NCBI GenBank assembly: GCA_963576785.1
Contig: OY756144.1
Coordinates: forward strand, 1,364,001-1,428,000
Source: Chlorophyllum brunneum
Lineage: Eukaryota; Basidiomycota; Agaricomycetes; Agaricales; Agaricaceae
DNA: 64,000 bases
Direction of reading: 5' to 3'
Numbering within the stretch: position 1 is the stretch's first letter; each line of letters opens with the position of its first letter. The position numbers and the translations under genes are program-made. Shown in pieces: positions 24,990-36,500 of this stretch. Below the pieces are notes generated by a model, which searched no databases, was not told where the DNA came from, and saw nothing but the letters and a program-made list of their open reading frames with translations.

Positions 24990-26125
24990 TGTTATGTCCG
25001 AACCTCAAACCTATGTCAGAGGTTATGACAAGTTCCCAGAAGCAATACCACTCATCCCACCACCACAATCCAATGATGCCATCATCAACTCTCTACTTCA
25101 ACTAGCTTGGAAATATGTACCATACTTACACATATGTGACACTGATGGACTCTACTTATGCACCATCAAGAACAACCTCTATAATGCCTAGAATAATGGT
25201 TGGAAAGCATGACCTACTACTGAAGAAACTATGTAGTATATCCACCCTTATATGTACACTTGTGGTCTAGTGCTCGAAGTGCTCATTCACCAACAAGTTG
25301 CCAATGGAATCTATTGTATAGAGATGTGACCTAAGGACTTATCATCAGACAATGAACCTGCTATACCCAGTAGTGACAGTGACAACTCCCCCTATCCACT
25401 ATTGTAATCTACTTAAGCTTTCATTGAGTCATCTGAGCCTTACCTCTCCAAAAAACCAATCACATTGATGTTATCCTTATTATCCGATACTAATCACCCT
25501 ATGGATGCAGTTCTTCCATCACTACCATTGTCATTATTGCCATTCACCACCTCATCCTACATATCTTGTGACTACAGCTATTTCAATGAATCTCTATTAT
25601 TGTCATCAGAGATTTCTGAGGATAGGTAAGCACTTATCTGTTTCACCGTCATTAGTTTCACCCTATCCTATATTTAGCTATTTCATCTTGATCAGTTTCA
25701 TGTTTATCTTTAGTAGTATTTCATCATGTGTTTCATATCTATTGGTTTTACATTGTGAAACATGTTTCAGTCTCATTATCTATACTCTGTAGTATTTATA
25801 GAAAAGAAGTAGTTAGTATAAATAGCCAACTGTATTAGGAAGTCAAAGCTTAAGCTTTAACCTTCTACAGGGATAGCCTTCTTAATTACCCAAGAAGAGT
25901 TTCCATTGACAGTTGCTATCAATCAATAGAAGATTGCTTAACTGCTTATTCTCTACTTGCTCTTATCACTCAGAACTATGAGATAAATGGGATTCCCATT
26001 TCTTGGTTGAGTAATAACAGTTTGATAATATTTGCTTATCCAGTTACTTAGCTAGGATAGGTATTAAGACTATACCCTAGAGGTTGCATCCTCTTCAATT
26101 GCCCTTAGTAGCCAAATCTGTAACA
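24990..26125. repeat. Right LTR (1136 bp) of the non-autonomous element
   Basis: This uninterrupted LTR runs from TGTTATG to TGTAACA and matches the left LTR end to end. The 5-bp sequence GAAAG follows at 26126-26130, matching 3161-3165. Only short spurious ORFs occur. Confidence 0.9.
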
Positions 26126-26156
26126 GAAAGTAGCCTAGAAAGTGCAAATGACAACA

Positions 26157-26411
26157 TCAAGGGACTCCATAATCATTACCAACCCATTATGCATAGTTAT
26201 TACTTGTAGGTCTTAGGGTTTGCTACCCAGACAATTAGTATATAAGCAGTATGTATTCCCTTATGTTTCTTTAGACAATCTACTCAATTTCTATACTCAC
26301 TCTACTTGACTAAACAGCAACTCACTTAGCAACTTTACTGTTCTAACTAACCACTTATTAGTAAGTCAAATTATCCATCTGTCACTGTATGTTACTGTGC
26401 TGGAAAACAGG
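26157..26411 (+). repeat. Right arm of the 255-bp inverted repeat, LTR-like
   Basis: The segment is the reverse complement of 2746-3000 with scattered substitutions. It includes AGTATATAAGC, a TATA-like box, and ends GGAAAACAGG. Neither side shows an obvious target-site duplication. Confidence 0.7.
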
Positions 26412-26767
26412 ACTTCTCTGGAATCTGTTGGTCATGCCCATTAGTAGGCCTGCAGCAACACCAACTATGCAGGTTACTGACAGCTGGAAGCTTTTGCACT
26501 CAAGCTCTAGGTCAAATGAGAATCCTCTTGTTTCAGGGAGGGGGAGCAGTTTGCATTTGGATTTGATGAGAGGGTACTTTAGGTTTAGCCTACCTCGAGG
26601 GACTGTGATCGGGCAACTATTGTACTTTGGTACGCCCCTGAATACAGGGTAGATTTTTAAAATAAAAAAAAATGGTAGAGAGCGTTACACAGTATGGTGT
26701 GATACGAACAACGTCGTGTCACATGACTGTCACATATGAAAGCTGCTGCTCCACGTTGGTCATCCAC
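26412..26767. other. Boundary between repeat block and host genes
   Basis: Nothing recognisable lies here apart from an in-frame upstream ATG at 26672 for the HNH gene. The transition from AT-rich repeat sequence to gene-dense sequence happens at about 26.65 kb. Confidence 0.4.
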
Positions 26768-27771
26768 ATGCCTCAATTAACTACATTCACACTTCCTCTA
26801 TCACTGCATGGGCCTCCGAACGGATATACCTGGGAAGATCGTGATGTCTCGACGCAGTCAAGGACTAGTGCGTTCGACACTGGAATCGACCAAAGGGACA
26901 TCTTTCTTGGACTCCGTCGCTGCGTCATATGTGGATCGAGTAGCCGTGCCGCCCTTGACCATTGTCATATAATCGGACAATCAGAACCAGAGATTGTGAG
27001 TTGGAAGGAACTCGACCTCTCATCTGTTATTGAAAGTGAGACAAAGTGGTCTACTCTCAGGGCCCGAAATTGGCTCCCCCCGCAGGCTAAGCAAACTCCC
27101 CAACACGAACCGCGCAACGGTCTGCTCATGTGCGCCACCCACCACCGTGTGTTCGATGCATATGATTTCTTCATACGTTTCTTCCCGACTGTCTGTGCGA
27201 CTTGTTTTACAATTCACCAAGTATTAATAACAAATAGGATTCCAAATTCGTGCTTGTGAACTATTCCCGCGACCCTTCCCTACAGCGATACCACGGCAAA
27301 GCTATCGCCCTGGACAACAGGGATCGCTGTGCGCCTTTCCCTTCACTATTCATACTTCACGAGACGCGCGTCCGTGGATTTCATCCCTTCGAACCCATTG
27401 CTCCGGACATACCCAGTGACATTCCTTGGCAAGATTGGAGCTTATCGGACGGTGTGTTCGACAGTGCCTCGGGTTCCTTCAAGCGTAGGGGACCGCCGGA
27501 GGACCACAACAGTAGCATCTCAGGGCAACCGCAGCTGCAGCCGCAACCAGCGATGACGAGCGGAGGTGCCACATCGTCTCGCACACGCACACTTGCACTG
27601 AATGACAGTGTCATCGCTGAAATACTCGCAGCGACGCGTGCCTCGCCGTCCTGGAAAGCGTGCCAGATTGAGGGTACGAGCTGGACTGGCACGGCAGAAG
27701 AAAACATACAGAAATACGTCTCCTCCATTGGTGTAGATGAATCGCAACTCAACGACTTGGGCGACTTTTGA
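26768..27771 (+). CDS. HNH-domain protein (agaricomycete family)
   Basis: Exons 26768-27190 and 27238-27771 give about 318 residues; the 47-bp intron has ATTAATAAC as a likely branch site. The HNH core reads RCVICGSS, then DHCHIIGQSE, then a Trp-containing segment (ARNWLPPQAKQ) and NGLLMCATHHRVFDAY, so zinc-binding cysteines and catalytic-type histidines are in place. The part after the intron (LQRYHGKAIAL, then RCAPFPSLFILHETRVRGF) is typical of a large family of mushroom HNH proteins with unproven function. The ATG at 26672 is in frame, but the 26768 start gives a more usual N-terminus. The C-terminal ~90 residues are variable. Nuclease activity is inferred only. The gene abuts the transposon block. 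Confidence 0.75.
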
Positions 27772-28169
27772 TCTGGTGAACAACACAACTTTTTTGCGCA
27801 GTTGACATTACAAAAGAATTCCCATACAGGACTGTTTTCCAAATTGTGTCGAACTACGTCCTGTTTATCGCGCCATAGTATATGAATGCCTCATAATTCA
27901 ACGGCGCCCTGTCTCCCATTGTAGTGAAGCTCTGGGTCCTATGAAGCATCGGCCCTCCAGCGTTAGAATAGTAACGCCAAAGCCGAACCTGTGAGATGTT
28001 TAGGGCAACCCTTGGCAAGGGCATAGCATCACGTCATAACAAAATGAGTGAAGACGGCCAAGCTACCGCGGCTGGTGGTATGCCACGAAGGCATAGCCAA
28101 CGAGCCACCCATGACAATGATCCAAAATAAAAACTTGAGAACGAATACATCTAGCTATGACACCACCGG
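27772..28169. other. Convergent intergenic region
   Basis: About 400 bp between two gene ends (HNH protein and alpha-actinin). I see no ORF, RNA gene or repeat; it presumably holds both 3' UTRs. Confidence 0.4.
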
Positions 28170-30824
28170 TCAGTCCGCAATAAAAACATCGTCTAACCAC
28201 CGTTCATAGTCATACTCCGGCTCCCCAACTTCGTTCGGTGCATTTGGTATGGCATTGCGCAAGTATTCAATTGCGGACGCAGGGAGTTGCGCGATACGGA
28301 GATCAAGCTCCGTAACCACGGGCTAGATGGCTGGGTGAAGTCCAGAGAGTTGTGGAGAATAGATTTTCATACCTTGTCGGAAGCGATACCGCGGAATGCC
28401 TCTAGGAGTTGATCGCGAGATGTTTGGTCTTCCATGATGTCCACCTTGTCGATGTGTTGTCAGCGTCGTGACGAGATCATGTGGTTTTGGCTTACCAGGA
28501 GGTTGATGAATGCTTCAAATGTCACTGCGCCGTAGTCGCGCACAAGCTCATCATAAATGTAGTTCATATCATCTTCGGAATATACGATGCCCAGACTTGC
28601 AAGAGCCGCAACCATTTCCGCGAGGTACAGGGTATTCGACTCATCTTTATCAAAGTATCGGAACGTACTTTCGAATTGCTCGAGTTGGGCAGGTGTCAGG
28701 TTTGTCATATTCCGTGAAACAATCTTTTGGATATAATCAGTCAAAGGGCTTTGAAGGGACAAGAGTGGCAGCGGATTACCTGATTATCAATGAAAGCAAT
28801 CTTCTTGGCAACACTATGGATGACCAGTTCAAGTTCAAAAGCAAGGTCTGGGTATGTGAAAACGGTATAATCGTTCTCCTCCACATTGGCTGCCTCGCAC
28901 TCCGCCTCTACGGAGGCAACATCGCCCAGTGCATCGGATAGGGCAGGTATTCGTGTTTCGATCCCCTTGATTTGTTCTTGCTGGGACTAAGCAAAATCAG
29001 GGATTAAGGTGTGCCATAGTGATCGCTGACTGACCTCTAATGGGCCCTCCACGTTGGCGAGGTCGCGAGAAATGGTATGAAGACGTCGTTCAAATTCGTT
29101 GGCGACCTTGGCAAACTTCTTTCTCAGGCTCTCCTTTATCCTAAGACGGATGTCAGTACATGTGGGGGGTGTGGGGTGGTGTTCCTTACTCCCTGATCTG
29201 AGCATTGATATTTCTCGACCGTTTTGCTTCGCTATTCAGTAGTCCCTTCCAAGCATCATCGACATCTGAAAGGGCCAAGCCTTTCGGAGGAACATATTCA
29301 CGCAGACCGTATGTTCGCAATTTGGTTTGGATGTTTCCAAAGAGAGTTGCGATATCTTGCCGTTCTGTTACCCAGTCACGTTTCGTGGTTTTCTTGTACG
29401 TTGCAAAGTCCGCGGATTGCTGTTTGGCATCGTTGTAAGAGCCATCGAAGACAACTGCATCCCACTGGGTTTGTACGTCATGAAGTGCGGAGAGAAGCTA
29501 TTGAATTATCAGAATCGAGGCGTCCCGCGGTGGAGGACCAACAAACCAGTCGAACGCGTCGTTCGTAGTCGTTTCGTATTATCCACACCGATTGCATCAG
29601 CTCAGCAAATTTAACAACCCGGCGGGCAACAGTTTCGGCCTGGTCTGTCGGTTGAGTTTAGATCAGTCCCCGGTTGCCGGAGGAGAGAAAATGCCTACTC
29701 ATCGTTGAGAAAGCATGAAAGAAACTTGCAATGTATGTCATGACACTCCGTTCGTCAGGGCGAGAAGCGTCGCACAGATCCTCAACCTCTAAAAGTTGCT
29801 GGTAGAGTTTCAGAATTAAGTGTTCGGGCGTGAATGGGAAAACTGACGGGAATTCCAAGGTGTTCTGCGGCGACTTGGAAGGCGAGTCGTGTATTGCCGT
29901 GTCGATCACTCTACCACAACTTGTAATTGGACATCATTATGAGCCAGAAATTATGGTTTCTCACCTTGTTCAGCTTGTCGTAGTCGAGGAGATCGGGTCG
30001 GTGGCAGTGAATGAGTGCACATCTAAGAGTGCAGCAAGTAGGCATGAGCGGCTGTGCGGGATTCAGACATGATAGACGAACAGAGCAAGCCCGTCCGACC
30101 AACTATAAGAGAAGTCTTGAACATCCACTTCTTTGTATGGTTCTGTCTTTCTTTGGCACCATAGCAGCAAGCCCTCTTTGGCGGATAAGCCTTCTTCACT
30201 TGATTGGCCGTCAGTGTCGAAATCAGTGGGTGGAAGGAACAGACCTGATGTCGGCAATCGTGAAACGTAAGATCAAGGTCCATATCATTCCAAGGATAAG
30301 CTTGAGGTTACCGTCGATAATATCTATGGCATAGTAGGATGGCTCGGATACTCGGAGAGTAAGATATGCGATATGTTTGCACACCTTCAGGCCCAATGTT
30401 GGTCAATTTGACTCCTCTTGATGTGATAAACTCCAGTGCTTTGTTGACATTTTCTGCTTTCTGTACGCGCATTCTGGGATTCTTATTGTAGCGGCCCAAC
30501 GAGGTATCGCCTACGTTTTATGAGAGCCTCCTCATGAAGGATTAGTCCAGCCATACCCATGATTTCCTGACACGGGATGTCAGTATTCTGGAAGCTGGCA
30601 GGTGGGGAAGTATACCATTAACTGAATAAGTCTGACGCCATCTGAAAGGTCTTTGACAAGCGATGTCATAGGAGGGTAGCCATTCGCTTCGAGCTTGGTA
30701 TTCAGCCTGTGGTATTGTTTAGCAGCTCAAAAGCAGGGCGCGGGACGCAGGCTGACCACTTGCAAAATGTTCTCTCCTGTACAGTGCGAGAGTGGGCTTC
30801 GAGGCCAGAGTCCATGGGAGGCAT
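28170..30824 (-). CDS. Alpha-actinin (actin cross-linker)
   Basis: Sixteen exons were traced: 30757-30824, 30616-30706, 30557-30566, 30385-30510, 30245-30323, 30082-30198, 29965-30022, 29848-29910, 29699-29798, 29547-29644, 29190-29497, 29035-29140, 28780-28986 reading down from 28986, 28496-28723, 28373-28444 and 28170-28322; they sum to 627 residues in frame. The N-terminus has two calponin-homology domains ([15 protein letters not shown], then [20 protein letters not shown] and [14 protein letters not shown], then [16 protein letters not shown]). A short spectrin-like rod follows, then EF-hand segments ([19 protein letters not shown]). Fungal alpha-actinins have this compact form and bundle actin at the division ring. 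Exon 3 is only 10 bp. The start ATG at 30824 has a good context (CACCATGCC). Confidence 0.92.
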
Positions 30825-30919
30825 GGTGGACGGAGGGAAGGAGTCCAGATGTGGACACTAATCAATTCAGACGCGTCAATTCAAAGTCCGGCGTCGCGTC
30901 AGCTCTCCTTCCAACAACC
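30825..30919. promoter_or_regulatory. Short divergent promoter of alpha-actinin and Pob3 with ACGCGT box
   Basis: Only 95 bp separate the two start codons. ACGCGT at 30871-30876 matches the MluI cell-cycle box bound by MBF-type G1/S factors in yeasts; a second GTCGCGTC lies nearby. A role in cell-cycle control of both genes is inference. Confidence 0.5.
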
Positions 30920-33267
30920 ATGGCCACAACCCAGTTCGACCAGATCTACCATGGCCTCTCGCCAGACGTCGGAAGTGAGCCATCCAGTTTCTCTCTATCG
31001 CCCCACTATCCCAACACTGTTTAGAATTCCGTGTCGCACCCAGCGGCATGGCCTGGAAAGGCGCAGACTCGGACGGCGTCGTCGCGATGCCCTCCACAGA
31101 AATAAAGTGGGCACAGTGGATCCGAGTGGCCAGAAACTTTCAACTACGCGTCGGTATGAGGGACCACCGCAAGGAAAAGTTTGACGGCTTTATTCGAGAG
31201 GTAACTCAATCCCTATTGCACAAACCTGCTTATTAAACCACGTAGGATCATGATAAACTGGCCTCACTGCTCAAAAACCACTTTGGGATCACGCTCGAAA
31301 CAAGAGAGGTCGCATTTAAGGGATGGAATTGGGGTGTAACAGACTTCCAAGGTATATCCAGAACGTGCTCCCAGATTTCTGCCGCTGTATTGATCCCCAT
31401 ACCTTTTGTTACTCAGGTTCAGAACTGGCTTTCGTAGTGCAGGATAAAGTGGCTTTTGAACTACCGCTACGCCACGTTGCAAACTCCAACATTGCCGGCC
31501 GAACCGAAGTCTCCCTCGAGTTTGCTAATCCTTCTGGTTCAACCAAGGGAAGCAAGGGCTTGGGCGATGAAATGATGGAAATTCGCTTCCATGTGCCTGG
31601 AACACAGAAGTCCAAGGCTACTGGCTCGGATGCAGGATCTCGGAAATCTGATGACGAAGAAGACGATGTTAGCGCAGCACAGGTCTTCCACGATACCATC
31701 AAGGAGAAGGCTGAGCTTGGGCAAGTTTCTGGCGATCTCATCCTCAGCTTTGAGGAAATTCTCGTCCTTACACCCCGTGGCCGGTACGATATGGACATGT
31801 CGCATGATTACTTGCGCCTGCGCGGCAAGACGTACGACTACAAGATCATCTATAACTCTATCTCAAAATTGTTCTTACTTCCCAAAGATGATCAACGGGT
31901 GCTATTCATCGTAAGTTGCATCGTCTACCCGCTTGAAATTCACTCAAAAGCCGTCTAGCTTGGTCTCAATACACCCATTCGGCAAGGTCAAACGCGCTAT
32001 CAATATCTTGTGATGCAGTTCAGCCGTGAGGAAGAAATCACTGCTGAACTGAATATGACTGAGTATGTGACCTGTATCATCTTTCCTCGGTTTTCTGACG
32101 ATCGAGATAGGGAAGAGGTTGCGAAGTACGACCGACTGAAGAAAAACTACGAAGATCCTACCTTCGAGGTTGTTTCCAGCGTCTTCCGTGCACTGGCAAA
32201 GAAGAAGATCATTGGAGCAGGCAGCTTCCAAAGGTGCGCTCCTGCAAGCCCTTTTCAGTGCGCATATACTCATATATCTCATATACAGCCGCGACGGCCA
32301 CCCCGGTATCAAAGCCAATCTAAAAGCCATCCAAGGCGACCTTTTCCTACTCGAAAAATACATTTTCTTCGTCTCCAAGTCCCCCCTTCTCGTCGAAATC
32401 GCCGACATCCATCAAATCGTGTTTTCTCGCGTTGGTGCAGGGATGGGTGCTGCCGCTGCCCGTACCTTCGATCTCAAAATCGTCACCAAGAGCGGCACGG
32501 AACACACGTTTACATCTATCAACAAGGAGGAACACGAGAGTGTGGATGCGTATCTGAAAGATAAGAAAATCAAGATTAAGACCGAAACTGTGCCAGATGT
32601 GGAGATGATGTTGGCTGCGGGCGTTGGGGAGGATGACGACGACGACGAGATGCAGAGCATTGATTCAGATGATGATGCACCCAGGAATAAACCCTCGAAA
32701 AGAACCGGAGACGACGATGATAGTGAGGATGATGGTATGTCACCAATTCCTGAGCCATCATCGTATATGCTCACTTTCTTCTTTCTTGCAGATGACTTTG
32801 AGGCGTCTGGTTCCGACTCGGGTTCACCCAGTGAAAGTGATTCGGACGACTCTGGTGCGGCCACCGCTTCGGACGCTAGTGGTGACCTTGCAGTCGCTGA
32901 GGAAGTCCGCAAGAAAATCAAGGGCAAGGGTAAAGCTGCCGATGGCACGAAGAAATCTGCCAAGAAGGCAAAAGCAGCGGAGGAAAGTGATGCAGACGGT
33001 GATGAGGGAGCAAAGAAGAAAGCTGCATCCAAACCCAAGCCCAAACCTAAACCCAAGAAGAAGAAATCAGACGATGAGATGGAGGTGGATAACGAGAAAT
33101 CCAAGGCTCCCAAGCCGAAACCTAAGCCCAAGGCGAAGGATGATGCCATGGATGTCGACGAGGCTAAGCCGAAGCTGAAGCCGAAAACCAAGCCTATGGC
33201 TAGGGAGGTCACGAAGGATGGAGATGAAGTTGAGCCGCCCAAGAAGAAGATGAAGACTTCCGATTAA
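30920..33267 (+). CDS. POB3: FACT complex subunit Pob3/SSRP1
   Basis: Eight exons (30920-30974, 31025-31200, 31246-31351, 31417-31910, 31959-32062, 32111-32233, 32289-32734, 32792-33267) give 659 residues. FACT moves histones H2A-H2B during transcription and replication in the nucleus. The N-terminal domain starts FDQIYHGLSPDVG, followed by GMAWKGADSDGVVAMP and WAQWIRVARNFQL. The middle double-PH region includes YDMDMSHDYLRLRGKTYDY and ANLKAIQGDLFLLEKYIFF. An acidic stretch (DDDDDEMQSIDSDDDA) and a long Lys-Pro-rich tail follow. No HMG box is present, as expected for fungi, where Nhp6 supplies it. Introns 5 and 7 are multiples of three and open, so unspliced reading would go unnoticed. It is divergent from alpha-actinin. 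Confidence 0.95.
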
Positions 33268-33550
33268 GTTACTCTTTTGTACATATTTTCTTGTCTATCG
33301 CGCCACCTCTGCATAGAGATTTTTGTGTATCTTAGTCTGTGTTTTCTGCTTTAAATACATAGTACATAGGTTGGTTTCTATATCGCTAAAAGCTGCTGTT
33401 ATTGTGGTGTAACGAATGACGAAAGGAACAGAAGGATCAGTTCCGAAGTGGGAAAATATCGACACGAAGGAGTGAATAAAAATACAGTCTAGGAACCCTC
33501 TATATACATTTTGGAAAGGTGTGTTATACCAGTAACACGGAAATAAGGCT

Positions 33551-36500
33551 TCATCCCTTTCGATGCAGTAACGACCCAGGTTCGAAGAGATCGTTGTTTA
33601 CGACAGAGACCAGAGGCTGAGTTGGACGTCGCTGTGTTGGCACTCTCGCGGGCCCACCTGTGGCGACGGTGGGTTGACCGCCGTAAGATTTAGGATTAAA
33701 TAGAATGTTACGTTCTTGGTGCAAGACATAGGACTAATCAATTCGTCAACTTTAGGCATACGATATAAAACAAACGGAATAGACGCACGCGAGCAAGCAG
33801 GATTTTCTCCATCCAGATCTTGCCGTCTTTTTCCGAGCACGATATTATATGTTTGTAATCCGAAGCATTTTCAAAGAACGAAAGTTTGTCGGTTGACTTG
33901 ATAGCAAGAGCAAAGGGCTTGGGTGATTTGTATGGTCTACAGAAATGATAGGCGTCGAAGTTGGATAGAGAGCATAGGAGAGTTTGATCTTTGCCCTATT
34001 CACACAACGAAAATTCGATCATTTGGTTAGGAAAGTGTATGAGGAAGGGACTTACGTTGTCACGTTTGGATATCCAAAGGGAGTGTTCACGTAGTTGTAG
34101 CCAGCGTTTGCTCCATTTTCCGCGCTTAACTTCCCATTCGACATACCCACCATGTGTAGGTGAGCTGGATGGAATGGTCTTTACGGGCAAGAAAGATTGA
34201 TGCCAAATTAAATCGAGTATAAGCAGATATACTTACTGAACGACTTAGCAACGGCGCAAGCGAGGTCAAACGGAGCACAAAAGTATTGATCAGTTTGTCC
34301 TTGTTCCAGGACGCTTGTACATCAGACAATCGTTCGAAATGTCTGATGGGGCGCTCTGCAGGAAAACAAAGGAAACTTTAGGATCTGCTTTCATATTCCT
34401 AACCAAAAGCATACTCACCCATGCCAAAGTCATGCGAAATCTCCCAAACCATCCACTCCCCACTTCCAATCCAACCCTTCAAGCCCCCTTGGCTCTCAAC
34501 CATCTGAACAACCTCCCCCGCCGAAGTTGTATCATCGATCCCAACAACATTATATCTCTGCATATCACCAATGAACACCCTCTGTTGTGTCACTTGTTTC
34601 GGGAGCTCAGGCATGGTAGTCGGTAAGGGAGGTATGGGGGGACGATGTTCACGATCAGCTGTACTCGGTCGCCTCGAAGGTCTCCTTTCCCGTTCTCGCT
34701 CCCGATCACCTTCCATAGAAGGTCGCGTGGATACTGAACGTACCGAAGGTTCCCGGGCTGATCGCCTCTGATCATCGCTGATCCTAGGTACAGGAACGCG
34801 TTGGGCATCTTCAAATACGGGCTTTTGGTAATCTTCACGGAGGCGACCTTGTGAACGGGCGCGATGGAGTTGCTGAGTCACATTTTGTGGCAAAGGAACT
34901 GTACGATGATCGTCGACAACAGGACGAGCTTGGAGACGGTGTAAGGAACGGGCTGTGCGGAGCATTTTTGACGGTTGTGGAGAGGCGAAATTGTCGGCTG
35001 TAGCAACGAAGGTTTCGGGATTCATCAAACCTCCGAAAGCGTCTACGCTGCCAGCGGCACCAGAAGGATCTCGTCGATGACGCACTTGTATGTCCTGCAA
35101 CTTCTTCGTCAAGTCATCAGCAGAAAAACGTGGAGCAGCTAGGCTGGATAACGTCTGTGTCCTCTGCCTCGTTTTCGACTTTGCTGGGCCGGAGGAGGAA
35201 CGAGCGTGTAGTGCAGCCTCTTGAGAGCTGCTCAACATAGCCTGGGGAATGATAGGTCCACCAGCACCAACAGGGCGTAAAGTCGTTTGCCTACTCCTCG
35301 CTTCAGTCTTTCCAGCTTGTCCCGCGCGTTCTTTTCTCCTCTGATCTCTTTCATCGCGAACTTGTTTTCTGATGCTCTTCTGGGCAGTCAGAGCTGTAGG
35401 GATGCTCTGTGCAAGAGGGACATTGTCATCGGCGGATTCGTCTTCCTCGTCCGAAGTTACTTCAGATGAAGACGAAGTGTTCGAGAACATTGAGCGCTGA
35501 GATGGTCTGCGGCTATTACGTCCATCACCATCATCTCCACGTCCATCTCCAGAACCTCCACTTGCTGCACTATGACGGGAGCCAGGAATTCCACTATCCC
35601 CATAGCCGTACGACTTGGGCTGGGCGTATGAGTAGGTACCACTGGAGGAACCACTGGCTTCACGATATGGATCATAGTCTGTACCATCAACCAACTCCCC
35701 ACCGCTCTGACCACCAACGTGCCGTGGTCTTACAAACCCAGTACTTCCTGGAGGGTGTTGTCGACGGTTTGGATACATTAATATATCAGGTTCACCAACA
35801 CAAGCCAAGGTCGCGGTACTAATCGCTTCGTCGGTCTGTTGTCCTCCACTGCGGTTGTTGTCGAATTCGTCGGTGCGCGTGTGAGTATCGTGTCTCCAAC
35901 TCGAAATGGTAGCGACGGTTTCGGAGGTATAGGCGGTGGGGAAAGAAAAATAGTCGATGTCTTCCAGGACGGACGAATTAAGAAGGTCATTTTCGCGCAC
36001 TGCCGAAGTTAGGTCCCGTGGTGGAGTGGCCAAGCCGTCAATATCATTATGGTCCTCGTTGCCGTAACGACTGGTTGGGGCGTCGACACCAAAGTTGTAG
36101 TCATCAGACGAGGACCCTGATGAACAAGACGTTGAGCGTGACAGAGACGACGCCAATGATTCGGTGAGGGAACAGCCTGAAGGTGACAGCGCTGGTAGAG
36201 AAGGCTCTGTGTCTGTGGTGTAGGGAAGTTCGGGTTCATTAAAAGTATCATCGTGGGAGAGCGAGAGAGTGAAGTCTGGCAAAAGTGATTGATTGATGTG
36301 ATTCAGGCTCAGGCTTGTGCTTGGTGTTAGGTCGTCGCCGGCCGGGAGGAGGCCCGCTTGATCAATCGTAAATGAGCGTGCGGAGTCGTCGGGAATGGTA
36401 CAATGATCGATTTCATTGGGGTGTGAGCGCGGAGCCGACTGAGAAGCATGTTCGGCAGTAGTTACGACTGAATTGGTGACGGTGTCAATATCAGCCCCTG

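Larger units (their letters stand above)
3166..26125. mobile_element. Non-autonomous LTR retrotransposon carrying nested LINEs
   Basis: The element runs from TGTTATG at 3166 to TGTAACA ending at 26125 and is flanked on both sides by GAAAG (3161-3165 and 26126-26130), a 5-bp target-site duplication. Its two LTRs are direct repeats: left, 3166-3412 plus 10026-10913 (1135 bp without the LINE); right, 24990-26125 (1136 bp). Removing the LINEs leaves only about 2 kb between the LTRs (10914-12113, ~18046-18552, 24718-24989). No reverse transcriptase, protease or integrase motif is visible there, so the element must have depended on enzymes made elsewhere. The coding orientation cannot be fixed. Confidence 0.88.

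Noticed and set aside
32412..33242. Long minus-strand ORF (276 codons) opposite Pob3
   Set aside because: It is the mirror of the acidic and Lys-Pro-rich coding repeat of Pob3 and has no independent features.
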